A DNA stretch of 29,473 nucleotides from Ruminococcus sp. GTDB taxonomy: Bacteria; Bacillota; Clostridia; Oscillospirales; Ruminococcaceae. Within the stretch, counting starts at the first letter, position 1. Each line of letters opens with the position of its first letter. The position numbers were made by a program, and so were the translations under genes. The stretch spans positions 1 to 29,473 of the forward strand of contig JAISHJ010000089.1 of NCBI GenBank assembly GCA_031262625.1, written 5' to 3'. The notes beneath the pieces are model-generated. The model worked only from the letters and a program-made list of their open reading frames with translations, was not told the origin of the DNA and did not search any database. Positions 16,104-24,037 of this stretch are shown piece after piece.

Positions 16104-17074
16104 TTTGACACCTCCTTCGGTTTTGCTCCGAGAGGATGAGTAAGAATAATATCGTCAATAAGCGGCGTAAGCAGATTCATAAGCAGGATTGAGAACGAAA
16201 CACCCTCCGGCATTTTAGTAAAGAAGCGTATAACGAAGGTAATAAGTCCGCAGCCTATACCGAAAATAAGCTTTCCGCGTTCAGTCAGCGGCGAGGTTGT
16301 GTAATCGGTCGCCATAAAGAACGCACCGAGGAGAAGTCCTCCCGCCAAAGTGTAATATATTGACTCGTCTATACTGCCTGTATAAATAAGCGTAAGTACA
16401 AAAACCGTCCCGATGTAAGAAATGGGGATGGTAGGGGTAATTATCTTGAAAATCATAAGCCCTACAGCGCCGATTATAAGGGCGAGAGCGCAGGTTTCAC
16501 CGATAGAGCCGCCCGTTGTACCGAGGAGCATATCGGAAAATGTAAAGGGGAGTATCTTATCTGTCCCGTCAATAAGATAACCGGCGACAAGCGGCGTAGG
16601 AGCAGTTACCGCATCAAATTTCAGAAAATTAACGACAGGTTCTGCGAAGCTTCCCATCTGTGCCGCGAAACAAACCGCTAAAATAATCCGGGCGGAGATT
16701 GCGGGATTGGCGAAATTCTGCCCCAAACCGCCGAAAAGCTGTTTAACAATAACTATAGCGGCAAATGCTCCGATAACGGGGATATAGAGCGGTACTGTCG
16801 AGGAAAGATTCATTCCGAGGAGAAGCCCTGTTAAGACTGCCGAAACGTCTCCAACAGTTTGTTTTCTTTTAATGATAATATTCCAGAGTGCTTCAAATAT
16901 CACGGCGGAGACTATGGTAACGATTAGTACAAGCGCCGCTCTCCATCCGAAAATTATACAGCCTGCAACAGCGGCGGGGATGAGCGCGATAATTACCCCG
17001 AGCATAACGCCTTTTGTCGAGCGTTTTCCCGTTATATGGGGGGAAGGGGTTACAATCAGGTTTCCGGTATTCAC
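16100..17074 (-). CDS. rnfD: Rnf complex membrane flavoprotein subunit RnfD
   Basis: A 324-aa multi-helix membrane subunit of the NqrB/RnfD family. It begins 'IVTPSPHITGKRSTKGVMLG', typical of RnfD. The covalent FMN motif, normally like (S/T)xATPL, reads DAVTAPTPL here with T160 as the likely site; Pro replaces the usual Ala before the Thr. The later 'ATDYTTSPLTERGKLIFGIGCG' is also a family hallmark. It begins 52 bp after rnfC and overlaps rnfG. Confidence 0.95.
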   Translation of the reverse strand: MNTGNLIVTPSPHITGKRSTKGVMLGVIIALIPAAVAGCIIFGWRAALVLIVTIVSAVIFEALWNIIIKRKQTVGDVSAVLTGLLLGMNLSSTVPLYIPVIGAFAAIVIVKQLFGGLGQNFANPAISARIILAVCFAAQMGSFAEPVVNFLKFDAVTAPTPLVAGYLIDGTDKILPFTFSDMLLGTTGGSIGETCALALIIGAVGLMIFKIITPTIPISYIGTVFVLTLIYTGSIDESIYYTLAGGLLLGAFFMATDYTTSPLTERGKLIFGIGCGLITFVIRFFTKMPEGVSFSILLMNLLTPLIDDIILTHPLGAKPKEVSK

Positions 17075-17126
17075 AGATAATACTCCTAAACTACAGCAAT
17101 TCTGTTTATTATCTCAAATGAAAATG

Positions 17127-18431
17127 TTATATTTTTGCGTTTCTTAAGAAATCCTTAGCAAGCTGATTTATTTCGGCAAGTGGGCGGTGTGCAGGACAAG
17201 CGAAAGAACAACAGCCGCAGTTCATGCAAAGAGAAAGCTTGAGTTTTTTTAACATTTTAGCATCTTTGGTTTTATAAGCGGTTTCAAACCGCATGGGGAG
17301 AAGGTTTAAAGGACAGGCGCGTGTACAGCTTCCACAGCGTATACAAGCGGATACTCCGCCGGTATTTTTACTGTCTGAAATATCCGTATCAAACGCTAAA
17401 ATAGCATTAGTGCTCTTTAGCACAGGTTGTTCGGGGGAATATAGCGGTACACCCATCATAGGTCCGCCATAGAGGATAGTTTTTACATCTTCCGCGCCGC
17501 CGAATTCGAGAAGTTCCGAAATCGGTGTGCCTATAAGCACATTGTAGTTACCGCGGTTTTTCTTTATAGCCGAGCCGTCAAGCGTAAGCCGCTTAGAAGT
17601 CAGCGGAATTCCCGTTTTACAATACTTCGAGATGAAACTTACAGTCGAGACGTTAAGCACCAGTACTCCTGCGTTAGCGGGAAGTTCACCTTCCATAACA
17701 ATTCGCCCTGTAGATTTGTATATTATTACCTTTTCTGCGCCCTGCGGATAAAGTGACGGAAGCACTTTAACCTCGACTGCCTTCATATCGGCAGTTTTTT
17801 CGCGCATGAGAGCAATCGCTTCCGCTTTATTATCCTCAATGCTGATAATACAACGCTTTATGTTAAGGTATTTCATGCAAAGCTTAATTCCGTCAATTAT
17901 ATCGTCCGTGTCTTCAAGAAAACATCTGTTGTCGGCGGTGATATAAGGTTCGCACTCCGCACCGTTAATTATCAGCGTGTCTATCGGTGTTTTAGTTTCA
18001 TCGTAAGAAAATTTCACATGGGTGGGGAAAGCCGCTCCGCCAAGCCCTGTCAGCCCGGAATCTCGAACCGCTAAAATAAAAGATTTCTTGTCCGTAATTT
18101 CAGGCGGTTTTACAGTCTCAAAGAGCGTTTGAAGTCCGTCCGGACGTATTGTAACCGCTTTGCAGTGTGAACCGTTAGGATTAAGATAATCCGAAATGTC
18201 GATAACATCTCCCGATACAGGGGAATGAATGGGTGCTGACATAAAAGCATCTGCGTTGCCGATAATCTGCCCCTTAAGCACTTTATCATCACGCTTAAGA
18301 AAAAGGTTTGGAACTGCACCCATCGCCTGTGCCATCGGAATAACTATAGTCTTCGGCAAACCGAAATCAACCGTTTCGGAATTTGCAGTATTTTTATTAT
18401 GAGGAAGCTTAACTCCGCCGAGATTTTTCAT
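17127..18431 (-). CDS. rnfC: Rnf complex NADH-binding subunit RnfC
   Basis: The peripheral subunit that reduces NAD+ in fermentative use of the complex. The protein is 434 aa. It has an N-terminal barrel ('APIHSPVSGDVIDI'), a Rossmann-like NADH/FMN region ('GLTGLGGAAFPTHVKF', 'INGAECEPYITADNR') and a SLBB-like segment. Two 4Fe-4S motifs follow, starting at C363 (CIRCGSCTRACP) and C402 (CMNCGCCSFACP). It is the first rnf gene. The start at ATG 18431 lies 17 bp after the Gx-type gene, with a weak AGGA upstream. This is the short, two-cluster form without a long C-terminal extension. Confidence 0.95.
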   Translation of the reverse strand: MKNLGGVKLPHNKNTANSETVDFGLPKTIVIPMAQAMGAVPNLFLKRDDKVLKGQIIGNADAFMSAPIHSPVSGDVIDISDYLNPNGSHCKAVTIRPDGLQTLFETVKPPEITDKKSFILAVRDSGLTGLGGAAFPTHVKFSYDETKTPIDTLIINGAECEPYITADNRCFLEDTDDIIDGIKLCMKYLNIKRCIISIEDNKAEAIALMREKTADMKAVEVKVLPSLYPQGAEKVIIYKSTGRIVMEGELPANAGVLVLNVSTVSFISKYCKTGIPLTSKRLTLDGSAIKKNRGNYNVLIGTPISELLEFGGAEDVKTILYGGPMMGVPLYSPEQPVLKSTNAILAFDTDISDSKNTGGVSACIRCGSCTRACPLNLLPMRFETAYKTKDAKMLKKLKLSLCMNCGCCSFACPAHRPLAEINQLAKDFLRNAKI

Positions 18432-18448
18432 ATTTTAGAAAATTCCTA

Positions 18449-18955
18449 TTATCTCTTTTTTGAAATGCTTTTCATTGCGGTTACAACTGCACCTAAAATC
18501 AATCCTGTCAGAATACCGCTTAAAATACTTGCTAAAAGGAGCACGGGTATGTAGGCGAGTACATAAACGCTTTCGGTGATAACAACCGCGAATATAAGCT
18601 GCCCGATAATGTGGCAGACAGCAGCCGTGACGGATACAAAAACATAGGAGCAATCGGTTTTCTTAAGGAGCAGAAAAATTATAAGAAGAGCGAAAATTCC
18701 GCCGGATAATGACATTGCGCCTGCGATAACTCCTCGTGTCAAAAAAACAAATCCCGATTTAAGAATCGTTAAGATAAGCCCTGTCTTTCCGTTTAAAAAG
18801 ATAACCGCCGTCATAATAGTGATGTTTGAAAGCCCGAGTTTTACTCCTGTCGGGAGATTTGTTAAGAGTACGGTTTCCGCCCACGATAAAATTATCGTTA
18901 CCGCTAAGAGTATTGCAGTCAATGCGATTTTTTCCGTATCTTTATAAACTTGCAT
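18449..18955 (-). CDS. Gx-transporter / heptaprenyl diphosphate synthase component I-like membrane protein
   Basis: A 168-aa hydrophobic protein with about five membrane helices, matching the family often labelled 'Gx transporter' or Hpre_diP_synt_I ('ALTAILLAVTIILSW', 'GVKLGLSNI', 'LSGGIFALL'). Its biochemical role is unsettled; the prenyl-synthase label is historical, and the fold recalls ECF substrate-binding subunits. I prefer ATG 18955 over an upstream TTG at 18982, which has no ribosome site. The start overlaps the end of the NusG-II gene by 14 bp. NusG-II plus Gx next to rnf/apbE is a recurring Clostridia neighbourhood (from general knowledge). Confidence 0.8.
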   Translation of the reverse strand: MQVYKDTEKIALTAILLAVTIILSWAETVLLTNLPTGVKLGLSNITIMTAVIFLNGKTGLILTILKSGFVFLTRGVIAGAMSLSGGIFALLIIFLLLKKTDCSYVFVSVTAAVCHIIGQLIFAVVITESVYVLAYIPVLLLASILSGILTGLILGAVVTAMKSISKKR

Positions 18956-19343
18956 CGTACTCGTTTTCCATGTAATGATCAAGGAGATTTACAGTAACTC
19001 TGTTCGGCACACAAATAATTACTCCGCCGTTTTTTGAAGCGAAACCCTGATGTACGCAGTCTTCTCCGGGGCAATCGCTCTTTATAACCCGAATGTCGCC
19101 GTTTACAGCTTCAAACTCCATATCGGGGGCTTCTGCACTCGTAACGCTTTCTAAACTAAACCGTCGGTTTTCATTTAAGCGGACTCTGTAAACCTGCTTG
19201 CCCTCTGCCGCAGTGACTGTTATCTCCGCCGCCGTGTCGATTACCGAAGCAGCAGCGCTGTTTTTTTGGATGAATATCAAAGTCAATAAGACTGCTAAAA
19301 CGATTAACAGAGCAATCGCTTCTTTTGGTTTAATCAGTTTCAT
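18942..19343 (-). CDS. NusG domain II-containing membrane-anchored protein
   Basis: A 133-aa protein with one N-terminal membrane helix (about 9-26) and an exported small domain of the NusG_II type. Its hallmark is SDCPGEDCVHQGF followed by GGVIICVPNRV, with cysteines 91, 96 and 111. Despite the name it has no NGN or KOW transcription-factor region. Function is unknown; the cysteines could bind metal or take part in redox chemistry near the Rnf complex (inference). ATG overlaps the apbE stop (ATGA). Confidence 0.87.
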   Translation of the reverse strand: MKLIKPKEAIALLIVLAVLLTLIFIQKNSAAASVIDTAAEITVTAAEGKQVYRVRLNENRRFSLESVTSAEAPDMEFEAVNGDIRVIKSDCPGEDCVHQGFASKNGGVIICVPNRVTVNLLDHYMENEYDASL

Positions 19344-20248
19344 TCTATCGGAAAAAGTTCCTCATTTCCATACACCTTTCCCGCTTTGTCAACAGCAATA
19401 AATGTAAAGCCTTCATATTCCGAAAAGGTATCTAAACCGGCTGTTCCGTTCATAAATATCAAGGTCGAAAGAAAGTCCGACATTATACCGCCGTCAGGGG
19501 TAAAGGCAGGAACAATAACAGTAACACTCGCGAAGTCTGTTTCTATCGGGTATCCTGTTTTCGTGTCAAAAATGTGTCCGTAACGCTTTCCGTCAATTTC
19601 TGAATACCGCTCGCTGTTACCGGAAGTAGAGATAAAAGCTGCTTCTGTTTCGATGAAGCCGATATAACTGCCCGGGATCAGAGGGTCTTTTATCGCTGTT
19701 AAGAAGTTTTCGCCGTCCGGCTTTTTGCCGTAAAGGAGTATTGAACTTTCGGCTGAAATTACCGAGTAGCCTGTAGCGTCCGATTCGCTTAAATATGAAT
19801 AAGCTTTATCGAGAGCATAGCCTTTCGCAATAGCACCCGGGTCAAAATAACGCTTGTCCTTCAATGCATTATTTATCTCTTCGGGAGACGGAAGTGCCTG
19901 TGTACCTTTTGAGATACCCCAAAGCTTTGTTAATGCTCCAATGCTAAAGTCAAGTTCATCGCCGTAGATTTCACGCAAATTCTCGCCTTTATGAGACATA
20001 TCCGATAAAAGCGGATTATTAATCTCCGAAAAAGGCTTGCTGTAACACTCATCAGCCGCTGCCGATACTTCCCGTAAAGCATCAAATAGCCCATCTTCGT
20101 TAAATTTACCGCTCATGGTTATCGTAACATAGGTATCGAGCAGAAATTCGGATTTGACAGTATTAATATTACGTTCACAGCCTACAGCAATAAAAAGACA
20201 CAGGAGCAAGGCAAGGAAAAGCGCTCCCCTTAAGACGAATTTTTCCAC
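19340..20248 (-). CDS. apbE: FAD:protein FMN transferase ApbE (lipoprotein)
   Basis: Transfers FMN from FAD to threonine of RnfG/RnfD-type proteins on the outer face of the membrane. The protein is 302 aa. A lipoprotein signal peptide ends at lipobox IAVGC (C24). Family motifs are DPGAIAKGYALD (136-147), 'HIFDTKTGYPIE' and 'GGIMSDFLSTLIFMNG'. The start is GTG at 20248, since no in-frame ATG fits a full signal peptide. It is the first gene of the cluster that encodes its substrates. The predicted promoter puts transcription start at the GTG, so its mRNA may be leaderless. Confidence 0.93.
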   Translation of the reverse strand: MEKFVLRGALFLALLLCLFIAVGCERNINTVKSEFLLDTYVTITMSGKFNEDGLFDALREVSAAADECYSKPFSEINNPLLSDMSHKGENLREIYGDELDFSIGALTKLWGISKGTQALPSPEEINNALKDKRYFDPGAIAKGYALDKAYSYLSESDATGYSVISAESSILLYGKKPDGENFLTAIKDPLIPGSYIGFIETEAAFISTSGNSERYSEIDGKRYGHIFDTKTGYPIETDFASVTVIVPAFTPDGGIMSDFLSTLIFMNGTAGLDTFSEYEGFTFIAVDKAGKVYGNEELFPIE

Positions 20249-20255
20249 AGTTTAT

Positions 20256-20284
20256 AGTATACATATTAAATGTATAAATGTCAA
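20256..20284 (-). promoter_or_regulatory. Promoter of apbE-rnf operon
   Basis: Minus-strand TTGACA (20284-20279), 17-bp spacer, TATACT (20261-20256). The GTG start codon is 7 nt past the -10. The spacer holds the inverted repeat TATACAT/ATGTATA (20258-20264, 20270-20276), a possible operator. Confidence 0.7.
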
Positions 20285-20325
20285 TAGCTTAGGGCTAAAA
20301 TTTATGTAAAAAAATCAGATGAAAG

Positions 20326-20343
20326 TTTGTGAAAAATCACAAA
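20326..20343. promoter_or_regulatory. 18-bp palindrome in the apbE/mfd divergent region
   Basis: TTTGTGA-AAAA-TCACAAA is a perfect palindrome of two 7-bp arms, ending 7 bp upstream of the mfd -35. The half-sites resemble CRP/FNR or Rex sites but the 4-bp centre differs from the usual 6-bp spacing between TTGTGA and TCACAA. Regulator unknown. Confidence 0.45.
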
Positions 20344-20350
20344 AATATGC

Positions 20351-20379
20351 TTGACTATTGAATATAAAAATAATATAAT
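20351..20379 (+). promoter_or_regulatory. Promoter of mfd
   Basis: TTGACT (20351-20356), 17-bp spacer, TATAAT (20374-20379). The ATG begins at 20386, 7 positions after the last base of the -10, which is where transcription normally starts. Confidence 0.75.
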
Positions 20380-20385
20380 ACTAAT

Positions 20386-23300
20386 ATGTCATTAATTTTA
20401 GAACCGCTTAAAAATATCCGTGCATTTAATGAAATAAAATCGCTCGTCGCGAGGGGTATAACCCCGGGCAAAGCCTCGGGTTATACCCCGGGCATAACCC
20501 CTAAGGTATCCCCTCTTTACGCTTCGGGCTTTTCGCATATTCACAAGGCGCATTTTATCGCCGGGCTGTCAGAACTTCATGACCGACAAACACCGCTCTG
20601 CCCTGTTATTTTAGTTATTTCCGATACCGAACAGGCGGCAAAACGTCTTTCGGACGATATAAATACTCTTTCGGGCGAGACAATTTCCGCTGTCTTGCCG
20701 GCTAAGGATTTTGCGTTCATAAATTCCGAAGCCGTTTCGCGAGAGTATGAATATCAAGCGATAGGCACGCTCTCTAACCTTATAAATTCGGAACTCCGCG
20801 AGGGGCTTACCGACAGCGCGAAAATAAAGGTTATTTCCGCTTCGGCAGAAGCAGTAATGCAGCATACCATTCCGAAGGATGTTTTGGTTAAAAACACCAT
20901 AACTATAAAAAACGGCGATACATTAGATGTTGATGAACTTACAAAGCGGCTTGTCGCGGCGGGCTATACGAGAGCCGACAGGGTTGAAGGAGTTTCGCAG
21001 TTTGCGCGGCGCGGCTCAGTTTTCGACGTTTTCCCTGCTTCCGAAAAAAATCCCGTCCGGTTTGAATTTTGGGGCGATGAAGTCGATACCGCCGCGTATT
21101 TTGACATTGATACCCAACGCCGTACCGGTGATATAGGCATTATAACTATTCCTCCGGCGCGTTCCGTCCTCTTTGAAAGCACCGAAATTCAAATTGCGAA
21201 GATGGAAGCGGTTATGAAGTCTGTACGCTCCAAAAAGGCAGACCTTATAAGAGAACATATCAACCGCGATTTACAGACTCTCCGTGACTTCGGTGACGGA
21301 CATATTTTGGGGAATATTGACAAATACTACCCTCTCGCGTACGATAAACCGTCGGGAGTACTTGACTATCTGCCGGAAAATTCCCTCGTTATATTTTCGG
21401 AGTATCAAAACTGCCTTACAGCCGCAAAGGGCATTTATTCCCACTATCGTGAGGAGACAGCCGCACTTTACGAATCAGGCGAACTTTTCCGAATGGGAGC
21501 AGACAGCCATAACGACAACTATATAGAAGATTTTGAGAATTTCGACAGTAAAGCAAATGAATTTACCGCTATATATATGGATGCGTTCATCAGAGGTGGC
21601 GGGCGCAGCTTTAAAGCAGCAGTAAGCCTAAACGCAGGGCAGACCGCCGCATGGGGCGGCGAAATAAGGCAGCTTATCGACGACCTTAAAAGCTTTTCCG
21701 AGCGCGGTTACACGGTTTTCGTAAGTGCCGGTTCGGACAAGACTCTTCCGATAATACAAAAAGATCTTGCGGAGGAGGGTTTACCGACAGAGATTATCAC
21801 TTCCGCAAGTGTATATACGGAGGGTAAAACCTACCTTTTCCCTTCCGCTAAGGGCTTAGTTTCCGGCGGTTTCGACTACCCCGATGCGAAGGTAGCGTTT
21901 ATTGCGCAGTCAGTACACGAACACAGCAAGCGAAAACTTAAGAAAGTCAGTAAAAATGAAGAGATAAAGTCCCTTTCGGATATCCGAAAAGGGGATTTAA
22001 TAGTACACGCTCTCCATGGTATAGGGCGGTTTGAGGGTATTCGCAAACTTTCACTTGAGGGCGTAACGAAAGACTATATTACGATTGCTTACGCAGGAAC
22101 TGACGTGCTGTACGTCCCGGTAAATCAGCTTGATATTGTATCAAAATATATCGGTCCCGGCAGCAAAACAGGCGATAAGGAGACGGTTAAGCTTAATAAA
22201 CTCTCCTCCGACGGCTGGCAGAAGCAGAAGGCAAAGGTAAGAGCGGCTGTCCGCGATATGGCGGACGAACTTATCGCGCTTTACGCTAAACGCAGTCAGA
22301 CCCCGGGTTATGCGTTTCCGGTTGACGACGACCTTGTTAACGACTTCGAGACACGCTTTCCGTTTACCGAGACGGACGACCAGCTTACCTCTACCGCAGA
22401 AATTAAGGCTGACATGGAAAAGCCGCTTCCGATGGACAGGCTTCTTTGCGGAGACGTCGGTTTCGGGAAAACCGAAGTTGCATTCCGCGCCGCATTTAAA
22501 TGTATAGAAGACGGAAAACAGTGCGCGCTCCTTGCGCCCACAACCGTTCTTGCTTGGCAGCATTACCAGACAGCTTTAAAGCGTTTTGAGAGTTTCCCTG
22601 TAAGAATTCAGCTTCTCTCGCGCTTTCGCACAATTAAAGAGCAGAATCAAATAAAAAAAGAACTTGCGGATGGGCAGATTGACTTTATTATCGGTACACA
22701 TATGCTAATCCAAAAGGGCGTAAAATTCCCCGACCTCGGGCTTGTTATAATAGATGAGGAACAGCGTTTCGGCGTTAAGCATAAGGAGCAGTTCAAACAG
22801 TATTTTACAGGCGTTGACGTGTTGACGCTTTCTGCTACACCGATTCCGCGTACACTTAATATGGCGATGAGCGGCATACGCGATATGAGTGTATTAGAAG
22901 AAGCCCCCATCGACCGTCACCCTGTCCAGACCTACGTTTTAGAATATGACCTCGGCGTAATCGTTCAGGCGATAAATAAGGAGTTGCGGCGCGGCGGACA
23001 GGTTTACTATATCCATAATCGTATTGACTCAATTGCGTTAACTGCCGGGAGGATTGCGGAGCATATCCCGGAAGCGCGTATAGGTATCGCCCACGGGCGT
23101 ATGGATGAGGAGGAACTGTCGGAAGTTTGGCAGAAGCTTGTCGAACATGAAATTGACGTTCTTGTCTGCACAACCTTAATAGAAACAGGCGTAGACGTTC
23201 CGAACTGCAACACTCTTATTATAGAAGATGCCGACAGATTCGGTCTTTCACAGCTATATCAGCTTCGCGGACGTGTCGGGAGAAGTTCTCGCAGGGCTTT

Positions 23301-23979
23301 CGCATACTTTACCTTCCGCAGAGGGAAAAGCTTATCGGAGATTGCCTCAAAACGCCTTGATGCTATCAGAGAGTTTACGCAGTTTGGAAGCGGCTTCCGT
23401 ATAGCTATGCGAGACCTTGAAATCCGCGGCGCAGGCTCCCTCTTGGGCGCCCGACAGCACGGGCATATGGAGTCGGTAGGGTATGATATGTACCTTCAAA
23501 TTCTCTCAGAGGTTATGTCGGAGGAGCGGGGTGAGCCGCTGCCGCAAAAGCCGGAGGACTGCCTTATCGACCTCCAAATTGAGGCACATATTCCCGAAAA
23601 TTACATTCCATCTCTTGCAGACCGCCTTGACATTTATCGGAAGATAGCTTCTCTCAAAACGAACGACCAGAGTTTAGACCTTATTGACGAACTTATCGAC
23701 CGTTATGGAGACCCGCCCGACTCAATTAACGGGCTGATTACAGTTTCACTTGTCAGGAATAAGGCTTCGAGCGCAGGAATAACCGAAGTAACCCAAAAGG
23801 GCGACATAATGTTTTTCTATATCAAGTCAGCAGAGCCGGAAACTATAGCAAATCTTGTTCAGACTTTTAAGCGGCGTGTAACTGTAAATTCGGGATTAAA
23901 GCCCCATATCGCAATAAAAGTCGGGAAAGACAATCCTTTACACCTTATGACAAGTGTAATTGACATTTTGAGTGCTTGA
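20386..23979 (+). CDS. mfd: Transcription-repair coupling factor Mfd
   Basis: Removes RNA polymerase stalled at DNA lesions and recruits UvrA. The 1197-aa protein has an N-terminal UvrB-like region and an RNA polymerase-interacting domain ('KGDLIVHALHGIGRFEGI'). RecG-like motor motifs follow: Walker A GDVGFGKTE (689-697), IIDEEQRFGV (D790-Q793), LSATPIPRTL and the final helicase motif QLRGRVGRSSR. A C-terminal UvrA-binding domain completes it. Residues about 22-43 (RGITPGKASGYTPGITPKVS) are an extra low-complexity segment coded by a palindromic repeat. No other in-frame ATG/GTG/TTG is available nearby, and no ribosome site precedes the ATG, which suggests leaderless translation. Confidence 0.97.
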   Translation: MSLILEPLKNIRAFNEIKSLVARGITPGKASGYTPGITPKVSPLYASGFSHIHKAHFIAGLSELHDRQTPLCPVILVISDTEQAAKRLSDDINTLSGETISAVLPAKDFAFINSEAVSREYEYQAIGTLSNLINSELREGLTDSAKIKVISASAEAVMQHTIPKDVLVKNTITIKNGDTLDVDELTKRLVAAGYTRADRVEGVSQFARRGSVFDVFPASEKNPVRFEFWGDEVDTAAYFDIDTQRRTGDIGIITIPPARSVLFESTEIQIAKMEAVMKSVRSKKADLIREHINRDLQTLRDFGDGHILGNIDKYYPLAYDKPSGVLDYLPENSLVIFSEYQNCLTAAKGIYSHYREETAALYESGELFRMGADSHNDNYIEDFENFDSKANEFTAIYMDAFIRGGGRSFKAAVSLNAGQTAAWGGEIRQLIDDLKSFSERGYTVFVSAGSDKTLPIIQKDLAEEGLPTEIITSASVYTEGKTYLFPSAKGLVSGGFDYPDAKVAFIAQSVHEHSKRKLKKVSKNEEIKSLSDIRKGDLIVHALHGIGRFEGIRKLSLEGVTKDYITIAYAGTDVLYVPVNQLDIVSKYIGPGSKTGDKETVKLNKLSSDGWQKQKAKVRAAVRDMADELIALYAKRSQTPGYAFPVDDDLVNDFETRFPFTETDDQLTSTAEIKADMEKPLPMDRLLCGDVGFGKTEVAFRAAFKCIEDGKQCALLAPTTVLAWQHYQTALKRFESFPVRIQLLSRFRTIKEQNQIKKELADGQIDFIIGTHMLIQKGVKFPDLGLVIIDEEQRFGVKHKEQFKQYFTGVDVLTLSATPIPRTLNMAMSGIRDMSVLEEAPIDRHPVQTYVLEYDLGVIVQAINKELRRGGQVYYIHNRIDSIALTAGRIAEHIPEARIGIAHGRMDEEELSEVWQKLVEHEIDVLVCTTLIETGVDVPNCNTLIIEDADRFGLSQLYQLRGRVGRSSRRAFAYFTFRRGKSLSEIASKRLDAIREFTQFGSGFRIAMRDLEIRGAGSLLGARQHGHMESVGYDMYLQILSEVMSEERGEPLPQKPEDCLIDLQIEAHIPENYIPSLADRLDIYRKIASLKTNDQSLDLIDELIDRYGDPPDSINGLITVSLVRNKASSAGITEVTQKGDIMFFYIKSAEPETIANLVQTFKRRVTVNSGLKPHIAIKVGKDNPLHLMTSVIDILSA
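20453..20501 (+). repeat. Palindromic repeat inside the mfd reading frame
   Basis: GGGGTATAACCC (20453-20464) pairs perfectly with GGGTTATACCCC (20478-20489). GGGC/GCCT extends the stem around an AAA loop, with one C/C mismatch. A third related arm, GGGCATAACCCC, follows at 20490-20501. The hairpin keeps the reading frame open and encodes a Gly/Pro/Thr-rich peptide. Confidence 0.8.
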
Positions 23980-24004
23980 CATTCTTACATTTATATGGTA
24001 TAAT
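23976..24004 (+). promoter_or_regulatory. Consensus promoter of prfB
   Basis: Exact TTGACA (23976-23981), 17-bp spacer and TATAAT (23999-24004). The -35 overlaps the mfd stop codon. Confidence 0.9.
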
Positions 24005-24037
24005 TATTTGAAAAGATTAGAACACGGAGCATAAATA

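Noticed and set aside
18956..18982. TTG start for the Gx-type gene, adding nine residues.
   Set aside because: No ribosome site upstream, and the ATG at 18955 begins at the usual hydrophilic N-terminus before the first helix.
20326..20343. Calling the palindrome a Rex or CRP operator outright.
   Set aside because: Its 4-bp centre does not match the usual 6-bp distance between TTGTGA and TCACAA, so only a generic palindrome is reported.
22141..22563. Minus-strand open frame of 140 codons inside mfd.
   Set aside because: It lies opposite conserved Mfd helicase motifs and its peptide resembles no family.
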